Below, piece after piece: positions 11,701 through 22,148 of a DNA stretch of 64,000 nt. The position numbers and the translations under genes are program-made. The first letter of the stretch is position 1. Every line of letters begins with the position of its first letter. Source of the stretch: Trema orientale (lineage: Eukaryota; Streptophyta; Magnoliopsida; Rosales; Cannabaceae); NCBI GenBank assembly GCA_002914845.1, contig JXTC01000291.1:80774-144773 (forward strand). Direction: 5' to 3'. The notes below the pieces were generated by a model. It searched no databases. It was not told where the DNA came from and was given only the letters and a program-made list of their open reading frames with translations.

Positions 11701-14700
11701 AAGGTAATTTATGAATCTTGAGTATAAAAATTAGGGATGGTTATGGTAGGGGCGTCCCTACGTAGGGTCATGCCTTAATTATCGTTGGATAGGAATCTGT
11801 GGGGAATAACGGGAATCTGTGGAGAATCTTTTTATATACAGATTCCCATCCAACGATGAATAGACAGGGCCCTACGTAGGGGCGCCCCTACTGTAGACGC
11901 GCCCTAAAAATTAACAATCACAAATTTTTTTTTTAAATTTGTAGCTCAACGAACTATTAAAAATACAAATAATATCTCTTTTCTTTCCTCTAAAATTTTT
12001 TATTCTGTTTAATTTTCCTTAAATATCTTTTCATATGCTACTATGTACTCCTTACATATATTTTCTATCAAAAATTTAACAGCATATTGAAATTTAGACA
12101 TTTTAGAAACTAAATTACCTCAAATTGAAGGAAAGTTCAAGGGCTTAATTACCACAATTAGAATTTTGAGGACCAAATTACCATAAGCTGGATACTTCAT
12201 GGACCATTTGTGCCATTAACCTTTTTTTTAAAAAAAAAAAAAAAAAACTCAAATATGGAACGGAAAACATTCATGGAGACTAGATCAATAATAAAAGTGC
12301 AATTAAATATTTGAGAAGTGATTTCATGGAAGCTTACTAGGACATTAAGGGCACCAGCTTTAAAATTGTGGGCTGAAGTCCTGCTCTTCTCTCTAGAGAC
12401 GTATATGAGGTTCGGCATTACATGACCTGTGATGTCTCTATCTTTGCTGTTATCCAGTATAACCTGCTAATACATAAAATTTTTTTAGTTTTTTTGGTTT
12501 TTTTTTGGGGTCAGAAGAATACATACATTATATTCATGTAAAGATAAATATGCTTTATTGATTGAATTGATTTTTTTGACTTGGTTTTTAAGTTACTTTG
12601 CTTGAGTTTTTGGAAAGAGTTCCTTTAAAAAAAAAAAAAAAGGGGAATAGTCGAGTTTTAGTAAATTCGAATAAAAACAAATGAAGCTGCGTATATGTTA
12701 GAATTAGTGAGAGAAGCTCATAAAAGCAGTTGCTTATACGTAAATATTTTCATATTAATAAAAGAAAGTATTGTTCAGTTAATTATTTGTGCTAATGTTA
12801 TTTGAGTAAATATCCATTTAATTGTATAATTATGTATTTTTCTAATTATGATGTAGATTCACAGAAGACATAGATATAAATTATTTATAATTAATTAATT
12901 ATGGTTCATAACAATATAAAAAGATTGGGTACTTTATTTATACTGTAGTAGACTTTAAAATTTGACTTGTCTTAGTCAGCTTAAGTCAGCTGGTGTAATG
13001 AGATTTATACCAAACTAGATTTACAATATTAATGGAAAATAATTTCATAGACAGAGATTAGCTTTACTTTTAATCTTGTGATTATATATTATCAAGTATG
13101 ACTGTTAATTGAAAATATTTTTAGAATTAACTAACAAGGGGCGCGTCTACAGTATGGGCGCCCCTACGTAGGGCCCTGTCTATTCACCGTTGGATGGGAA
13201 TCTGTATATAAATAGATTCTCCACAGATTCCCGTTATTCCCCACAGATTCTCATCCAACGATAATTAAGGCATGACCCTACGTAGGGGCGCCCCTATCGT
13301 AGCCATCCCCACTAACAAGAAGTAGAATTAAAATTAACCTACTCAATGTGCTCATTTTAAGAGAAAAACTAGCATTGAATGGGTACACTTAAATGGGAAC
13401 AATGGAATGAGTTATAATTGGAATGAAGGACATTTAAAGTTGTATCACCATTCTCATTTCAAGAAGAAAAAAATTATTCCAATAGTTTCGTGCCCGTTTA
13501 TTTTAACCATTCTCTCTATTCTCATTCCAACTTCCATTTAAATGAGTGTTCGTATCAATAATTTCAATTTTTTTCATTCAAATAAGTGTTTGTTTCAACA
13601 ATTTAACTTTTCCATGTAAATATCACGTCAATCACTTCATATATTGGAATTGTTTTTTTTTTCTTGAAATAAGAATGTACCTCCCTATATTTAAATATTA
13701 CATTCTAATATTTTCTATTCTAATTATAACTCGTTCTATTTTATTATAGTTTAAATGACTTATATTCCAATTATAACATATTCTATTATAATTTTTTAGT
13801 AATGTTTTTATTTTTCCTCCATAGTAGAAGGAATGGTAGTTACCACCAGGTTTGCGAGTTAACAACTATAGGAATGTAAAGGCTTATATGTTATTAGTGA
13901 AATAATATATTAATCATATAATATGTAACAATTTTACTTATGTTAGTGAAATAATATATTAATCATAATATGACCTGGATGACAGTGGGGTGATCTTGGC
14001 GTGTAAACCCGTCCGTCCATTTGCTGAAAGCTTCGCGTTCTTTTTCTCCGGTGATATACTCGTCACCAACTTTCCATCTCTCAACCACATTTTCTACCCT
14101 CGCCTTCGTGCTTTCGTACAAAGTCTGTACCATACGGTTCAGATTTTATTAGAATAATAATCTTATACATACTCATTAGCTAAGTAATTACTTTTTGGCA
14201 CGTTAGTTACTTAACATCCCAAAACATGCAAACAGCAAACACCTGTGAACTTGTGCAAAATAAACGTAGAAAGAAAGATTAACACTGAAAGGAGTATGTT
14301 TCCCTGATGAAAAGATATTAATATATAAACAGGAGAACGCAAAATATCATAGACATTTTTTTTCCTACGTTCATGAATAATGTGACATTACATGAAAGTA
14401 AATAAATGGGAAAAAATGATACATTATTGTGATCCTAAAGTTTCTTTCTTTATTCCTTCAAAAAAAAAGTTTCTTTCTTTATTATTTATTAACTATGTGA
14501 TGTGCAACATTAATTAAGTTATGAATTTTTTCTATAAAAATAATCGAAAAATAAGTAGAATTGCTCACTCCTTATATAAAAAATAATGATGCTAGATAAT
14601 CCAATATTTGTACTAAATCTTTGATACTAATGTATGAAATATATGAGTTATCACTATTTAATTAGTATATTAGAATTTACCACAAATAAATTAATCAGAT

Positions 14701-17700
14701 TTATTAATTAAATTGTGATAACTCATATACCACGTACGTTGGTATTAAAACTTTGGGTGATCACAGACATAGCCTGATTGGTAACTATACCTACTTCTAA
14801 TGTTGAGGTATTGAGTTTAAATTCTCTCATCCCTGATTGTCCAAAAAACAAATGTGTACAAATTTTAGGAAAATTAACAGTATTCTTTAAAAAATGTGTT
14901 TTAATATTCATAACATAGTCTCCAAAAAATTATTCATAATAAATAGATACATGTAATATCAAATTTTAAATTTCCTCATAAACTTGAATATCATTAAATA
15001 ATTATAAGGACGTTGTCGAAGATACGCACATCTTACCAACAAAAAAGCAGGAAAACTATAGCAATACTATGTGGCAATTGCTGCCATTCATAACTTGCAT
15101 TCTAGCACAAAAAAGCAGGAAAACTATAGCAATACTATGTGGCAATTGCTGCCATTCATAACTTGCATTCTAGCACAGTGTACGTCTTGTAACATTATTT
15201 CTGGAAGAAAAAAATATAATTCCAGAAATAATATTATTTCCTGCTACCTAAAGAGTGTCAGTCTCATTTATATATATAATTTTTCCATATTATTAATGTG
15301 TGAAACCAGTAGAGGTGGCAAAATGGCTGGGCCGGCCCGCCCCGCCCAAAGCGGGCTTAGGAAGGAAAACGGGCCGGCCGGTCAAAGAAAGTGGGCCGGG
15401 CTGGGCCGGCCCGTAGGCCCGGACGGGCTCATAGGCGGGCCGGGCCCGAAATGGGCCAAAACGGGCCGGCCTGTTCTAAGCCTAAATTTGTAAAAAAATT
15501 TAAAAATAAGTTTATTATTTGTATAATTAGTTAAAATTATTAGAAATTTATAAATAAAATGTATAAAAATATATAAATAATACGTTATATTTTTTTCGTA
15601 TTTGAAAAAAATTTATAAATAATTAAATAAGTTAAAAGTATATAAGTTGATAAAGAAGTTTAAAATAAAAATCTTAAGAAAATTATTTAGAATTAGATTG
15701 AAATTTGAAAGTGTGAAAAACAAAGTGAGAGAATGTGTATTTATAAGTATTAGAAAAAATTTTATATTTAAATATTTTTTAAAATACTTTTTAAAAAAAT
15801 ATTTAAAAAAATTATTTTGACGGGCCGGGCCGCGGGCCGATCCGTTTGGCCCGGCCCGTTTTGCCACCTCTAGAAACCAGTATGGATTGCTTCATGATAT
15901 TCTTATAAAAAAAAGGAATTAGTATGTGGAAGGTGTATAATATATTTGTTGCTAAAAAGAAAATTTTGAAATTTTCTATTATCTAGGGGAGACCTTTTGA
16001 TTCAACTAGGCATGATTGTTAGGAGTCTAGGAAAGAGACATTACTAGAAATAATATTAAATTCATCAATCATTATAAAAGTCCAAAACAAGCTAAACACT
16101 CGAAGGTGCCAAGAAAGTCATATATAAGAAATTATCTATAGCGATGGGAAACGCCAGTTTTCTTGTCGTTATATGTAAGTGGTCCCTTTTTTTTTCTTTT
16201 TTTCTTTTTTAGGGGAAGTAAAGTGGTCGCTTTTGATTTCTATTTGCGCGAGCAGTGACTGCCACGATTAGCCACTCATGACTATACTTTGCATATTTTT
16301 TTATGAAACATGTCATCCTCACTTTTGCAATCAGCTAGCTAGGCAACACGTACTCCCACTCAATAGGCCATAGAAATAAGTGCGACGCGACTTTTGTTAG
16401 CTGCCCTATTTACGTTCAAATAATTTTATTTTTTTATATCATATGAGATAATATAGATAATATTTACCACCTAATAAGTGATCGCATTGTTATCTTAGAC
16501 GTTTGAGTTCGCCGGTTCGAACACAGGTCTCTTCCGGAAGTCCTAAATGTGAGGTACTTATGTGCCAATTTAGTGTTTCATTTTCAGCTTTCAAGATATC
16601 GTTCCCACTAGTTGTTCAGATGAGGTTCAAGTAACGCACCTTATCGTCTGATAGAGGCAATCCATCTGTAAGATCTTGGCGAATATTCTTGAATGGGATA
16701 GGAAATCTTATGATCAAGTCCAAGGAGATTTAGCCACGCCGATCTCTCCTCTTCTTCTTTTTTTATCAAAAAAAAAATATACATATATATAAATAATATT
16801 TTGTGGGCTTAATTAATGACTACAAAATGAAGTATTGGTCTAAATTAATAGTAAATATTTTTTAAAAAAACGTTATAAAATGATTTTGTATTATTATTTT
16901 TTTTAATTATGAAATTTCGTTGTGTTTTAAGATATATGGAAAAACTCCATGAATTTGAGTTTTTTTATTACAAAAGCATTATAATTTTGACTATTTTTGA
17001 AATATAAGATTCTTATATAAACTAAATTAGAAAAATTGCTAAGAAATAACAAAATTATCCTTAATAAATAGTAGATTTAGTGTTTATATTATGTTTTTAA
17101 TTTGTGTTTGGAAATACAATAATTGTTTGAAACTATTTTATCATTTATGAGGTCACTCGAAAAATCTAAATATAGTTTAGAAACTAGCATAGATAATTTT
17201 CAAATTTATTTTAATTTATATCATTTAATAAGAATAATTTTATCATTTCGATCCAGTACCCTAATTTTGATTTTGATAATATGAGGTGGACGAATTTTAG
17301 AAAGAGTCAAATTACAGGACTTTTTGTAGTGAAAAATCAAATTCAGAAGACTTTACCATATTTCTCAAAAAGGGGTTTCGTAAAAAAAAAAAAAAAAAAA
17401 AAGAGAAGAAATTATAAAATATAAGGTGATTTTAGTTTTACTACGTTTGCTCATATTTTTTTCTTAACGACAATATCTCTAAGTTTAGCTTAAAAAAAAT
17501 AGAAAATTAAAAAAGCTTTTGCATATAGCACAACTATTAATGATTTCCGTGTGTAGAACGTTGAAACTAATCTACATACTTCTTTTTTTTTTTAACCCCC
17601 GTGAAAACCAACCAAAAAACGCCTAAGAAGGGAAAAAAAAAGAAAAAAAAAAATGAAAATATTCAAACGTTGATGAATAAATATATACTAATTAACTATG

Positions 17701-18614
17701 ATGTACAAATGATAGTGACTCCAATTCATGAATCCACAAAGAAAGTTCATTAATTATTTTGTTATCATTATCTTGACGTGGAAAATTCAAAATTTTAAAC
17801 GACAATACTAATTACACTATGTTTGGGACCACTACGTTATTAATTAACTAGTCGATACCTTGTATTTAGATATTTACCATAAACATCGTAAATAAATTTA
17901 CTTATTTTAAAAATTAAAAAACTAGGAAAGACGAATATTCTAGTTGTATGTCATATATGTTATCTAGCACTAATATATTACCTTAATCCTCTGAGTCTCG
18001 GGAGAGAGAGAATGATAATTGGCAGAAAAATAGGCCTCTGGAGTCCTCTCAACGACGTCGTTTTTCCTACAAAACGGCAGCCAGTGGACAGCAAACTTAG
18101 CAGCCTCCATGAAAGCGAAGAGAGTCAAAGCCGAGCCGCCATCGTCCGAAACATAAACCGAAACCTTCTCCTCCGGATAGTCGAAAGCCATGACCGACAG
18201 CGCCGTGTTCACAACGTTCATCGGCGGCTCCTTGTACGGATCGGCCGTACATATGAACACGTCAATCGCTGGAAAATCCTCAGATTTCATCTCCTCATTA
18301 TTGAGGTACTCCGGGAACTCCCTGCGGTAGAGCGGGAGCATTCGAAACGACTGCGATGTGGCCCACATGAAGGCCAAAACGACGTCAGATATGAGCAAGG
18401 CTGTGGAAATTAATAAGGAGGAGATCTTGGTGGTGGAGGAGATGTATTGGAAGAGGAGCGATCTTAGGGTTGCAACGTGGTGATAGAGGAGTGTCAACAC
18501 CGCGGAGGCGTAAACCGCCGCGAAGATTCGGTTAGAGATAGCGAGACGGGAAAGCTCCACCGTGTGGAGTGGAGGAGCTCCGGTGGTGCTCAAACGACTT
18601 CGTAGAGCATCCAT
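5717..18614 (-). CDS. CslG: Cellulose synthase-like protein, CslG type (copy A), six exons, 751 aa
   Basis: Exons on the minus strand are 18614-17982, 14124-13975, 12463-12338, 11061-10618, 7514-7167 and 6271-5717. All introns are GT-AG and phase 0, and no stop interrupts the 751 codons. The start is the only ATG before the family N-terminus (PPLHT, then ISNRIFAAVYAS). Predicted membrane segments lie near residues 30-50 and 65-85, with about six more in exons 5-6. The processive GT2 signature is complete: DDG 157-159, DCD 320-322, VED 460-462, QNKRW 500-504. Family knowledge: these are membrane glycosyltransferases using UDP-sugars. Some CslG/CslM-type enzymes transfer glucuronic acid to triterpenoids in saponin synthesis, while others are uncharacterised, so the substrate here is unknown. 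Oddities are introns 1-4 swollen by transposons and unusual residues after QNKRW (NLDV, then a T where P is usual). It could be functional or in early decay. Confidence 0.9.
6272..7166 (-). other. CslG copy A intron 5
   Basis: A GT-AG intron of 895 nt (donor GTAAGG, acceptor GTGTAG). It is similar in size to intron 5 of copy B (1009 nt) and is the only intron of A not inflated. The inner part (about 6640-7020) carries short imperfect inverted sequence around AAATGGCC/GGCTATTTC that may be an eroded MITE. Confidence 0.7.
7638..9799. mobile_element. Eroded hAT-like element in intron 4 of copy A, interrupted by a second hAT
   Basis: The right end reads GACAACTCTA and its inverse resembles the left end near 7638 (ATGTCAA, then GGC/GTGCC-rich subterminal DNA at 7660-7860). 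Both subterminal zones are full of GGCCC and GTCGTG motifs. Flanks GCCACAAA and GCTACAAT are a plausible 8-bp target duplication with two mismatches. There is no coding capacity. The younger element at 8949-9632 is inserted within it. Confidence 0.45.
8949..9632 (+). mobile_element. Non-autonomous hAT element, family H1 copy 1
   Basis: 684 bp with ends TAGGGATGTCAA and TTAACATCCCTA, flanked by perfect 8-bp duplications GTCGTACC (8941-8948 and 9633-9640), the hAT hallmark. Subterminal regions are rich in GGGGCGGGGCGGG-type sequence. Two homologues in this window (48195-48899 and 61447-62136) define a family. It lies in intron 4 of CslG copy A and carries no protein gene; the open frames near 9407-9676 are chance frames. 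Confidence 0.88.
10501..10521. repeat. (CT)n microsatellite
   Basis: About ten CT dinucleotides next to a T-rich run, in intron 4 of CslG copy A. Confidence 0.9.
11112..11277 (+). mobile_element. MULE-type MITE, family M1 copy 1 (intron 3 of copy A)
   Basis: 166 bp with long terminal inverted repeats: left GGCTACGGTAGGGACGTCCC, right GGGGCGCCCCTACTGTAGAC then GCGCCC. It is nearly identical to copies at 11734 and 13139. The left terminus is slightly eroded and the target duplication is unclear (AT-rich flanks). Confidence 0.8.
11500..12221. mobile_element. Long-TIR MULE-like MITE in intron 3 of copy A
   Basis: The ends GGTTAATGGCATAAATGGTC and its inverse (12202-12221) start TIRs of roughly 110 bp. 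The flanks are T-rich, so a 9-bp duplication is only suggestive. There is no coding capacity. The M1 MITE at 11734-11904 is inserted in it, which makes this the older element. Confidence 0.7.
11734..11904 (+). mobile_element. MULE-type MITE, family M1 copy 2, nested
   Basis: 171 bp beginning GGGATGGTTATGGTAGGGGC and ending GACGCGCCC, flanked by perfect 9-bp duplications TAAAAATTA (11725-11733 and 11905-11913). It is inserted inside the long-TIR element at 11500-12221. Confidence 0.9.
13139..13310 (-). mobile_element. MULE-type MITE, family M1 copy 3 (intron 2 of copy A)
   Basis: 172 bp in the opposite orientation to copies 1 and 2, from GGGCGCGTCTACAG to GCCATCCCC. It is flanked by perfect 9-bp duplications ACTAACAAG (13130-13138 and 13311-13319). 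Confidence 0.9.
13375..13860. other. Possible eroded MITE in intron 2 of copy A
   Basis: Repeated ATTCCAAT/ATTGGAAT and CATTCC/GGAATG runs in both orientations (for example TTATAATTGGAATG near 13410 and TTCCAATTATAA near 13765) suggest a palindromic element. Ends and target duplication were not found. Confidence 0.3.
14612..14759. mobile_element. Small MITE with TIRs of about 40 bp (intron 1 of copy A)
   Basis: The left arm contains AAATATATGAGTTATCAC and the right arm its inverse GTGATAACTCATATACCAC, with outer parts TTTGATACTAATG and GGTATTAAAACTTTG. No clear target duplication was seen. Confidence 0.55.
14762..14870 (+). repeat. SINE-like fragment
   Basis: An A-box-like TAGCCTGATTGGTAAC and a B-box-like GAGTTTAAATTC are spaced as in tRNA-derived SINEs, followed by an A-rich stretch. 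A related run (CACTTCTAATATTGAGG) recurs near 42320. Short and diverged. Confidence 0.35.
15041..15177. repeat. 68-bp tandem duplication in intron 1 of copy A
   Basis: The unit beginning AAAAAAGCAGGAAAACTATA is present twice (15041-15108 and 15109-15176) with no mismatch seen. Copy B intron 1 lacks it. Confidence 0.9.
15310..15872. mobile_element. GC-ended non-autonomous hAT element (intron 1 of copy A)
   Basis: 563 bp with ends TAGAGGTGGCAAAATGG and its inverse CGTTTTGCCACCTCTA. Perfect 8-bp duplications GAAACCAG lie at 15302-15309 and 15873-15880. Subterminal regions are dense in GGGCCGGCC-type motifs around an AT-rich core. The termini resemble Ac/Ds-like elements. No transposase. Confidence 0.9.
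16470..16795 (+). repeat. tRNA-type SINE-like sequence (intron 1 of copy A)
   Basis: AAGTGATCGCATTG resembles an A-box and CCGGTTCGAACACAGG is a good RNA polymerase III B-box. The downstream body ends at a T run followed by an A run near 16758-16780. Target duplications were not resolved. It is not an intact tRNA. Confidence 0.5.
16931..17364. mobile_element. Probable long-TIR MITE (intron 1 of copy A)
   Basis: The left arm (ATATGGAAAAACTCCATGAA, AGTTTTTTATTACAAAAG) is matched by the inverse of the right arm at 17285-17364 (AAGACTTTACCATAT, GGACTTTTTGTAGTG). Copy B intron 1 has nothing equivalent. No target duplication was identified. Confidence 0.5.
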
Positions 18615-18720
18615 TTTAGGCTTGGCGTAGAGGGTATTTGGACAGTAGTACTATTATATAAGAAGCCTTATGAAGTGGGGTTTGACCTTTGTAGGCGTGC
18701 GAGAAGAGTGTTCACATGTG
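18615..18720 (-). promoter_or_regulatory. Core promoter of CslG copy A
   Basis: On the minus strand a TATA-box-like TATATAAT sits at 18660-18653, about 40 nt before the ATG. If used, the 5' leader would be only some 15 nt. The block TTGGACAGTAGTACTA (plus strand, about 18638-18653) is shared with copy B and marks the duplicated promoter. Upstream, a W-box-like TTGACC lies on the plus strand near 18682, and CACATG (18713-18718) stands where copy B has a CACGTG G-box. The promoter role is inferred from position and conservation. Confidence 0.55.
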
Positions 18721-18797
18721 GAGATTATGGTTTTGCTGAGAGTGTGGAGATTATGGTGAGGTTCAATATTTTCACCATCTAGATCCAATAATATAGA

Positions 18798-18991
18798 ATA
18801 ATGCTATAAGGCACCAGTGATGCCCAACACCACAATGATGTGTCACTAATCAAAGTTATAATTCAGGTGGGGTCTAGGTGAGACCCAGTTTATTAATTAA
18901 ATTATTTAGTGACAAACAGACATGTCATTGTGTTGCTGGACACTACTGGTGCCTTATAGTAGCACACTACTGGTGCCTTATAGCATTGCTC
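18798..18991. mobile_element. MITE family M2 copy 1, upstream of CslG copy A
   Basis: The left end is AATGCTATAAGGCACCAG and the right end CTGGTGCCTTATAGCATT followed by GCTC. The interior matches copies at 51218 and 56238 (GACATGTCATTGTG, TTATTAATTAAAT). The right TIR is partly duplicated: ACTACTGGTGCCTTATAG occurs twice in tandem. Confidence 0.75.
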
Positions 18992-19254
18992 AATTATATA
19001 TTATGATTCAGTATAAAATATTGTCACAAATAATAACATATTATAGCTATATATGCTCTTTCATATTCTCCTTCAAACCGTGTGTTTCAAATACAATACT
19101 TGAAGCCTATTTATCGGCAATGAAAGGAGATTCCATTACTAAGAAAATGAATAACATGGCTTCTTTCTTTCCTTTTTCTTATACAAAGTATATATCTTAA
19201 CTATTTCATTTTGTTTGCAAAGCAGCTTGTGTATATCCAATGGCATCTACACTT

Positions 19255-19400
19255 TTTACAACACTCCCTTTTAATTAGATGCACATCATACAAGAATATG
19301 CCTTGTTAAAACTTTATTAAGAACTTTTTACTACACGCTCTTTTAATTAGACATCCATTATACAAGAATATGCCTCGTTAAAACCTTATTAAGGAAAAGT
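19255..19400. repeat. Diverged tandem repeat, period about 72
   Basis: TTTTAATTAGA, then TACAAGAATATGCC, then GTTAAAAC, then TTATTAAG occurs at 19269-19321 and again at 19341-19394 with several substitutions. Confidence 0.7.
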
Positions 19401-21304
19401 TTTATGGGAGAAAAAATCCAAGTGAAGGAAAAATAGTATATCGTTCTTGTCAAGTCACGCTTTTGAAAACTGACTCATTAAATACCTTACTAGGAAAACT
19501 TTGTGGGACAAAACATTGCCAAGGAAAATAGAGTATAATGCATAATTAAATCTCCCTCATGTGAACATTACTAGTGTGGCTTTGATGTTCATTGAAGATA
19601 TCTAAGGCGAGGCCTTCAAATTTAATGTAAAAATTTTCAAATATTGTTGTAGGAGCACTTTAGTGAATAAACCTGCTAAGTTGTTACTAGAACAGATTTG
19701 TTCGACATATTACCCTTATTTTGTAGTTCATGTGAAAAATAATTTTGGTGATATATGTTTTGTTCTATCATTTTTTATATAAATTCGTTTGATTTAAGCA
19801 ACATATGTAATATTATTCTCGTGTATTCCAATGGGGATTAGAAGGTAATTTCTATGTTGAATCATGGATCTCAATCATACATATTCTTGGCTAGCTTCAT
19901 GAAGTACAATTATTTCAGCATGATTTGAGGAAGTAGCGATAATAGTTTGTTTCGTAGAATGCTAGGATATCCTTGTAACACCATTAGTGGGATAACATAA
20001 ATCAAAATAAGAAATTATTTGAAGGTTGTCATAATTGGACTCCTCAAAAGGGTATAAAGTATATATTAATGCATATTTAAACCAATCCAAATATCAAAGG
20101 AAAAATATATCTTCTTTTAATATTCTAATCTCCAATTTTAACTATACATGTGGATCTGGTAAAAATTAATAGAAAAATACAAATAAAAGATTTTGTATGA
20201 TATAATAAAAAGGTATCTGGTTTTTTCTTTTTTTTTTTGTTTAATTCTTGCAAAAATTCTAGCATACTGGTGTCTTTTTATATTAATTATCTAAAAATAA
20301 ATATATGAGAAGAAAGACATTCATCCAAATAGAAGGATTATTAAAGAGAAGTTCTAAAACCATTATGATATTCTGAAAATTCCCATTCTTTTTCAGACTT
20401 TTCCAATTCATATGTATTCTCTATTGTTCTCAAGATAAAGATCACGTTTCCACTAAAAATTAATAAATGAAAATTTAAATTATTATTTAATGAAAAAAAC
20501 ACTAAAACAAGTGAAATATGTGAAAGATGAAGGCACGACAGTACCCTTCAAAGCCTACACAATTCTCTTTGCTCCTTCTCTGGTTTGACTACTTGTGTCT
20601 TGTAGTTTGGAGAAAGATAGAATGGTTCTTTTCATTATTTTTTTCTCTATTGTTTAACTTGATCCGGGCATCATCACGACTTCACCTATACTGACAAAAG
20701 TGAGACAGAACATAAACTTGCTTTAATTTGGTTTCCATCTAATTTCTACAAGAGATCTATAAGAATAGGATAAATATGTAAACAAATGTTTTATAATTAT
20801 CAGATTAAAAATTTTAGAAAAACATTATTGTTCAAATCTAGATTGTAAACTTTAGGAACGTAATCATTCGGATTTATGGGAAGCAAGTTTAGAAAGATAT
20901 ATGATGACAATGGTCTTCATAATTTAAAAAAAAAACAATGGTCTTCTGAATTTCATATTTTACTGTGTAATTGTCTTCAATGGTAATTTTATAAATAGAC
21001 ATAATTGTAACCAAAAACATTAAAAATGTGAATGCACAAAGACAATTAAGCGATGCATTTAGAACCTCCCTTATTTAAAGCAAAAAGAAAAGAAACAGAA
21101 AACTACCAGCTAGAGAAATCATACCAAAGAGGGAAATTTAAAGGTAGGGTGAAAATTAAGAGCTAGAAGTTGTAAAGATGATTGATAGAGATGAAATTTT
21201 CAAATAAAGAGAGGCTAGGGTTCAAACCAGGTTAATTAGGTTAATTAATTTTAACTAAAAAGGTACAATTAAAATTTTCCCAAGGCGATTCAATCCCTAG
21301 GATG

Positions 21305-21310
21305 TAGTAA

Positions 21311-21345
<35 letters not shown>

Positions 21346-21380
21346 CTAATAATAATACTAATAATAATAATGATGATGAT
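21305..21380. repeat. (TAA)n/(ATA)n trinucleotide microsatellite
   Basis: Imperfect TAA repeats interrupted by CTA units, running into GATGATGATGG. The open frames across it on both strands are repeat artefacts. Confidence 0.9.
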
Positions 21381-21659
21381 GGTGATTATAAAAAGTTGCA
21401 CGTATAAATTGATTAATGAGAACGATGTGTATCAATATACATATTATATTGTAAAGATATATAAGCATATGTTCAACATCAGTGAGAAAATTATCCAATG
21501 TGATTTTGAACAACCCACTAATCCAATCAAATTTAAATTGAATATTCAACTTATAATGAACTAGATTGCCACAGTTAAAAATCTAAGTTGATTAGAGTGA
21601 TTTTGGTTTTAAATTTTAAAATTCAATGAACGAACCCAATCCAAATTATATATAAATCA

Positions 21660-21831
21660 ATAATGCTAGGGAAACATAGTTTACACACAAAACATACCTA
21701 TAATATTGATGTGAGATCTTTTTTTTATCCACTTATGCACGTAGAGTGAGGCCCTACTTCAAAAATATGGGAATTTAAAATGCATACTACAACATCGTTG
21801 TGTGTATGTTTTGTGTATTTCTAATATTATT
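21660..21831. mobile_element. Small MITE with ACACAAAACATAC arms
   Basis: The left arm AATGCTAGGGAAACATAG plus ACACACAAAACATAC is inverted at 21800-21831 (GTGTATGTTTTGTGTATT, then CTAATATTATT). About 170 bp. Its target duplication is unclear. Confidence 0.5.
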
Positions 21832-22148
21832 CTATATAAATAAATATAAATTTACGTCTTTATTATTTTAGCTAGCTTAAATTACAATAGATAATTTTCA
21901 AATAGCTTTATTTGTTGGAAAATTTTTATTGGTTTGTATACAACTCATTGTACGTATTCAACATATAAATATAGTTTATGTTGAAATTAAGGTTTTTTTA
22001 GTTTAATATTTATGTTTACATGATTATAACTTAATTTTAAAACTAAATTATGTTTAAAACAAATGACTAATCGAGTCCAATCAAATCCAGGTCCAATTGG
22101 ATTGAATTGAATTACATTTTAAACATAAGTTAGATTGGATTGGATGCT

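Larger units (their letters stand above)
18992..21659. other. Unassigned intergenic sequence
   Basis: No gene is supported. Apart from the diverged tandem repeat at 19255-19400, the segment 19400-19560 (AAACTTTGTGGGACAAAAC, then CCAAGGAAAATAGAG) reads like a fragment of a plant LTR retrotransposon, but no domain or ends were found. The rest is AT-rich and featureless. Confidence 0.4.

Noticed and set aside
15071..15493. 140-residue plus-strand frame and the 84-residue minus frame at 15613-15867
   Set aside because: They run through a tandem duplication and the GC-rich arms of a hAT element, with proline/glycine-rich low-complexity translation.
16490..16560. Possible tRNA gene around GGTTCGAACACAGG
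   Set aside because: The B-box is good, but there is no acceptor stem or anticodon arm at tRNA spacing; a SINE-like body follows.
18012..18413. 133-residue plus-strand frame opposite exon 1 of copy A
   Set aside because: It is an antisense shadow of a GC-richer exon; copy B does not preserve it.
21305..21380. Short-period repeats that might suggest an array
   Set aside because: It is a trinucleotide microsatellite with no spacers, and the genome is eukaryotic.
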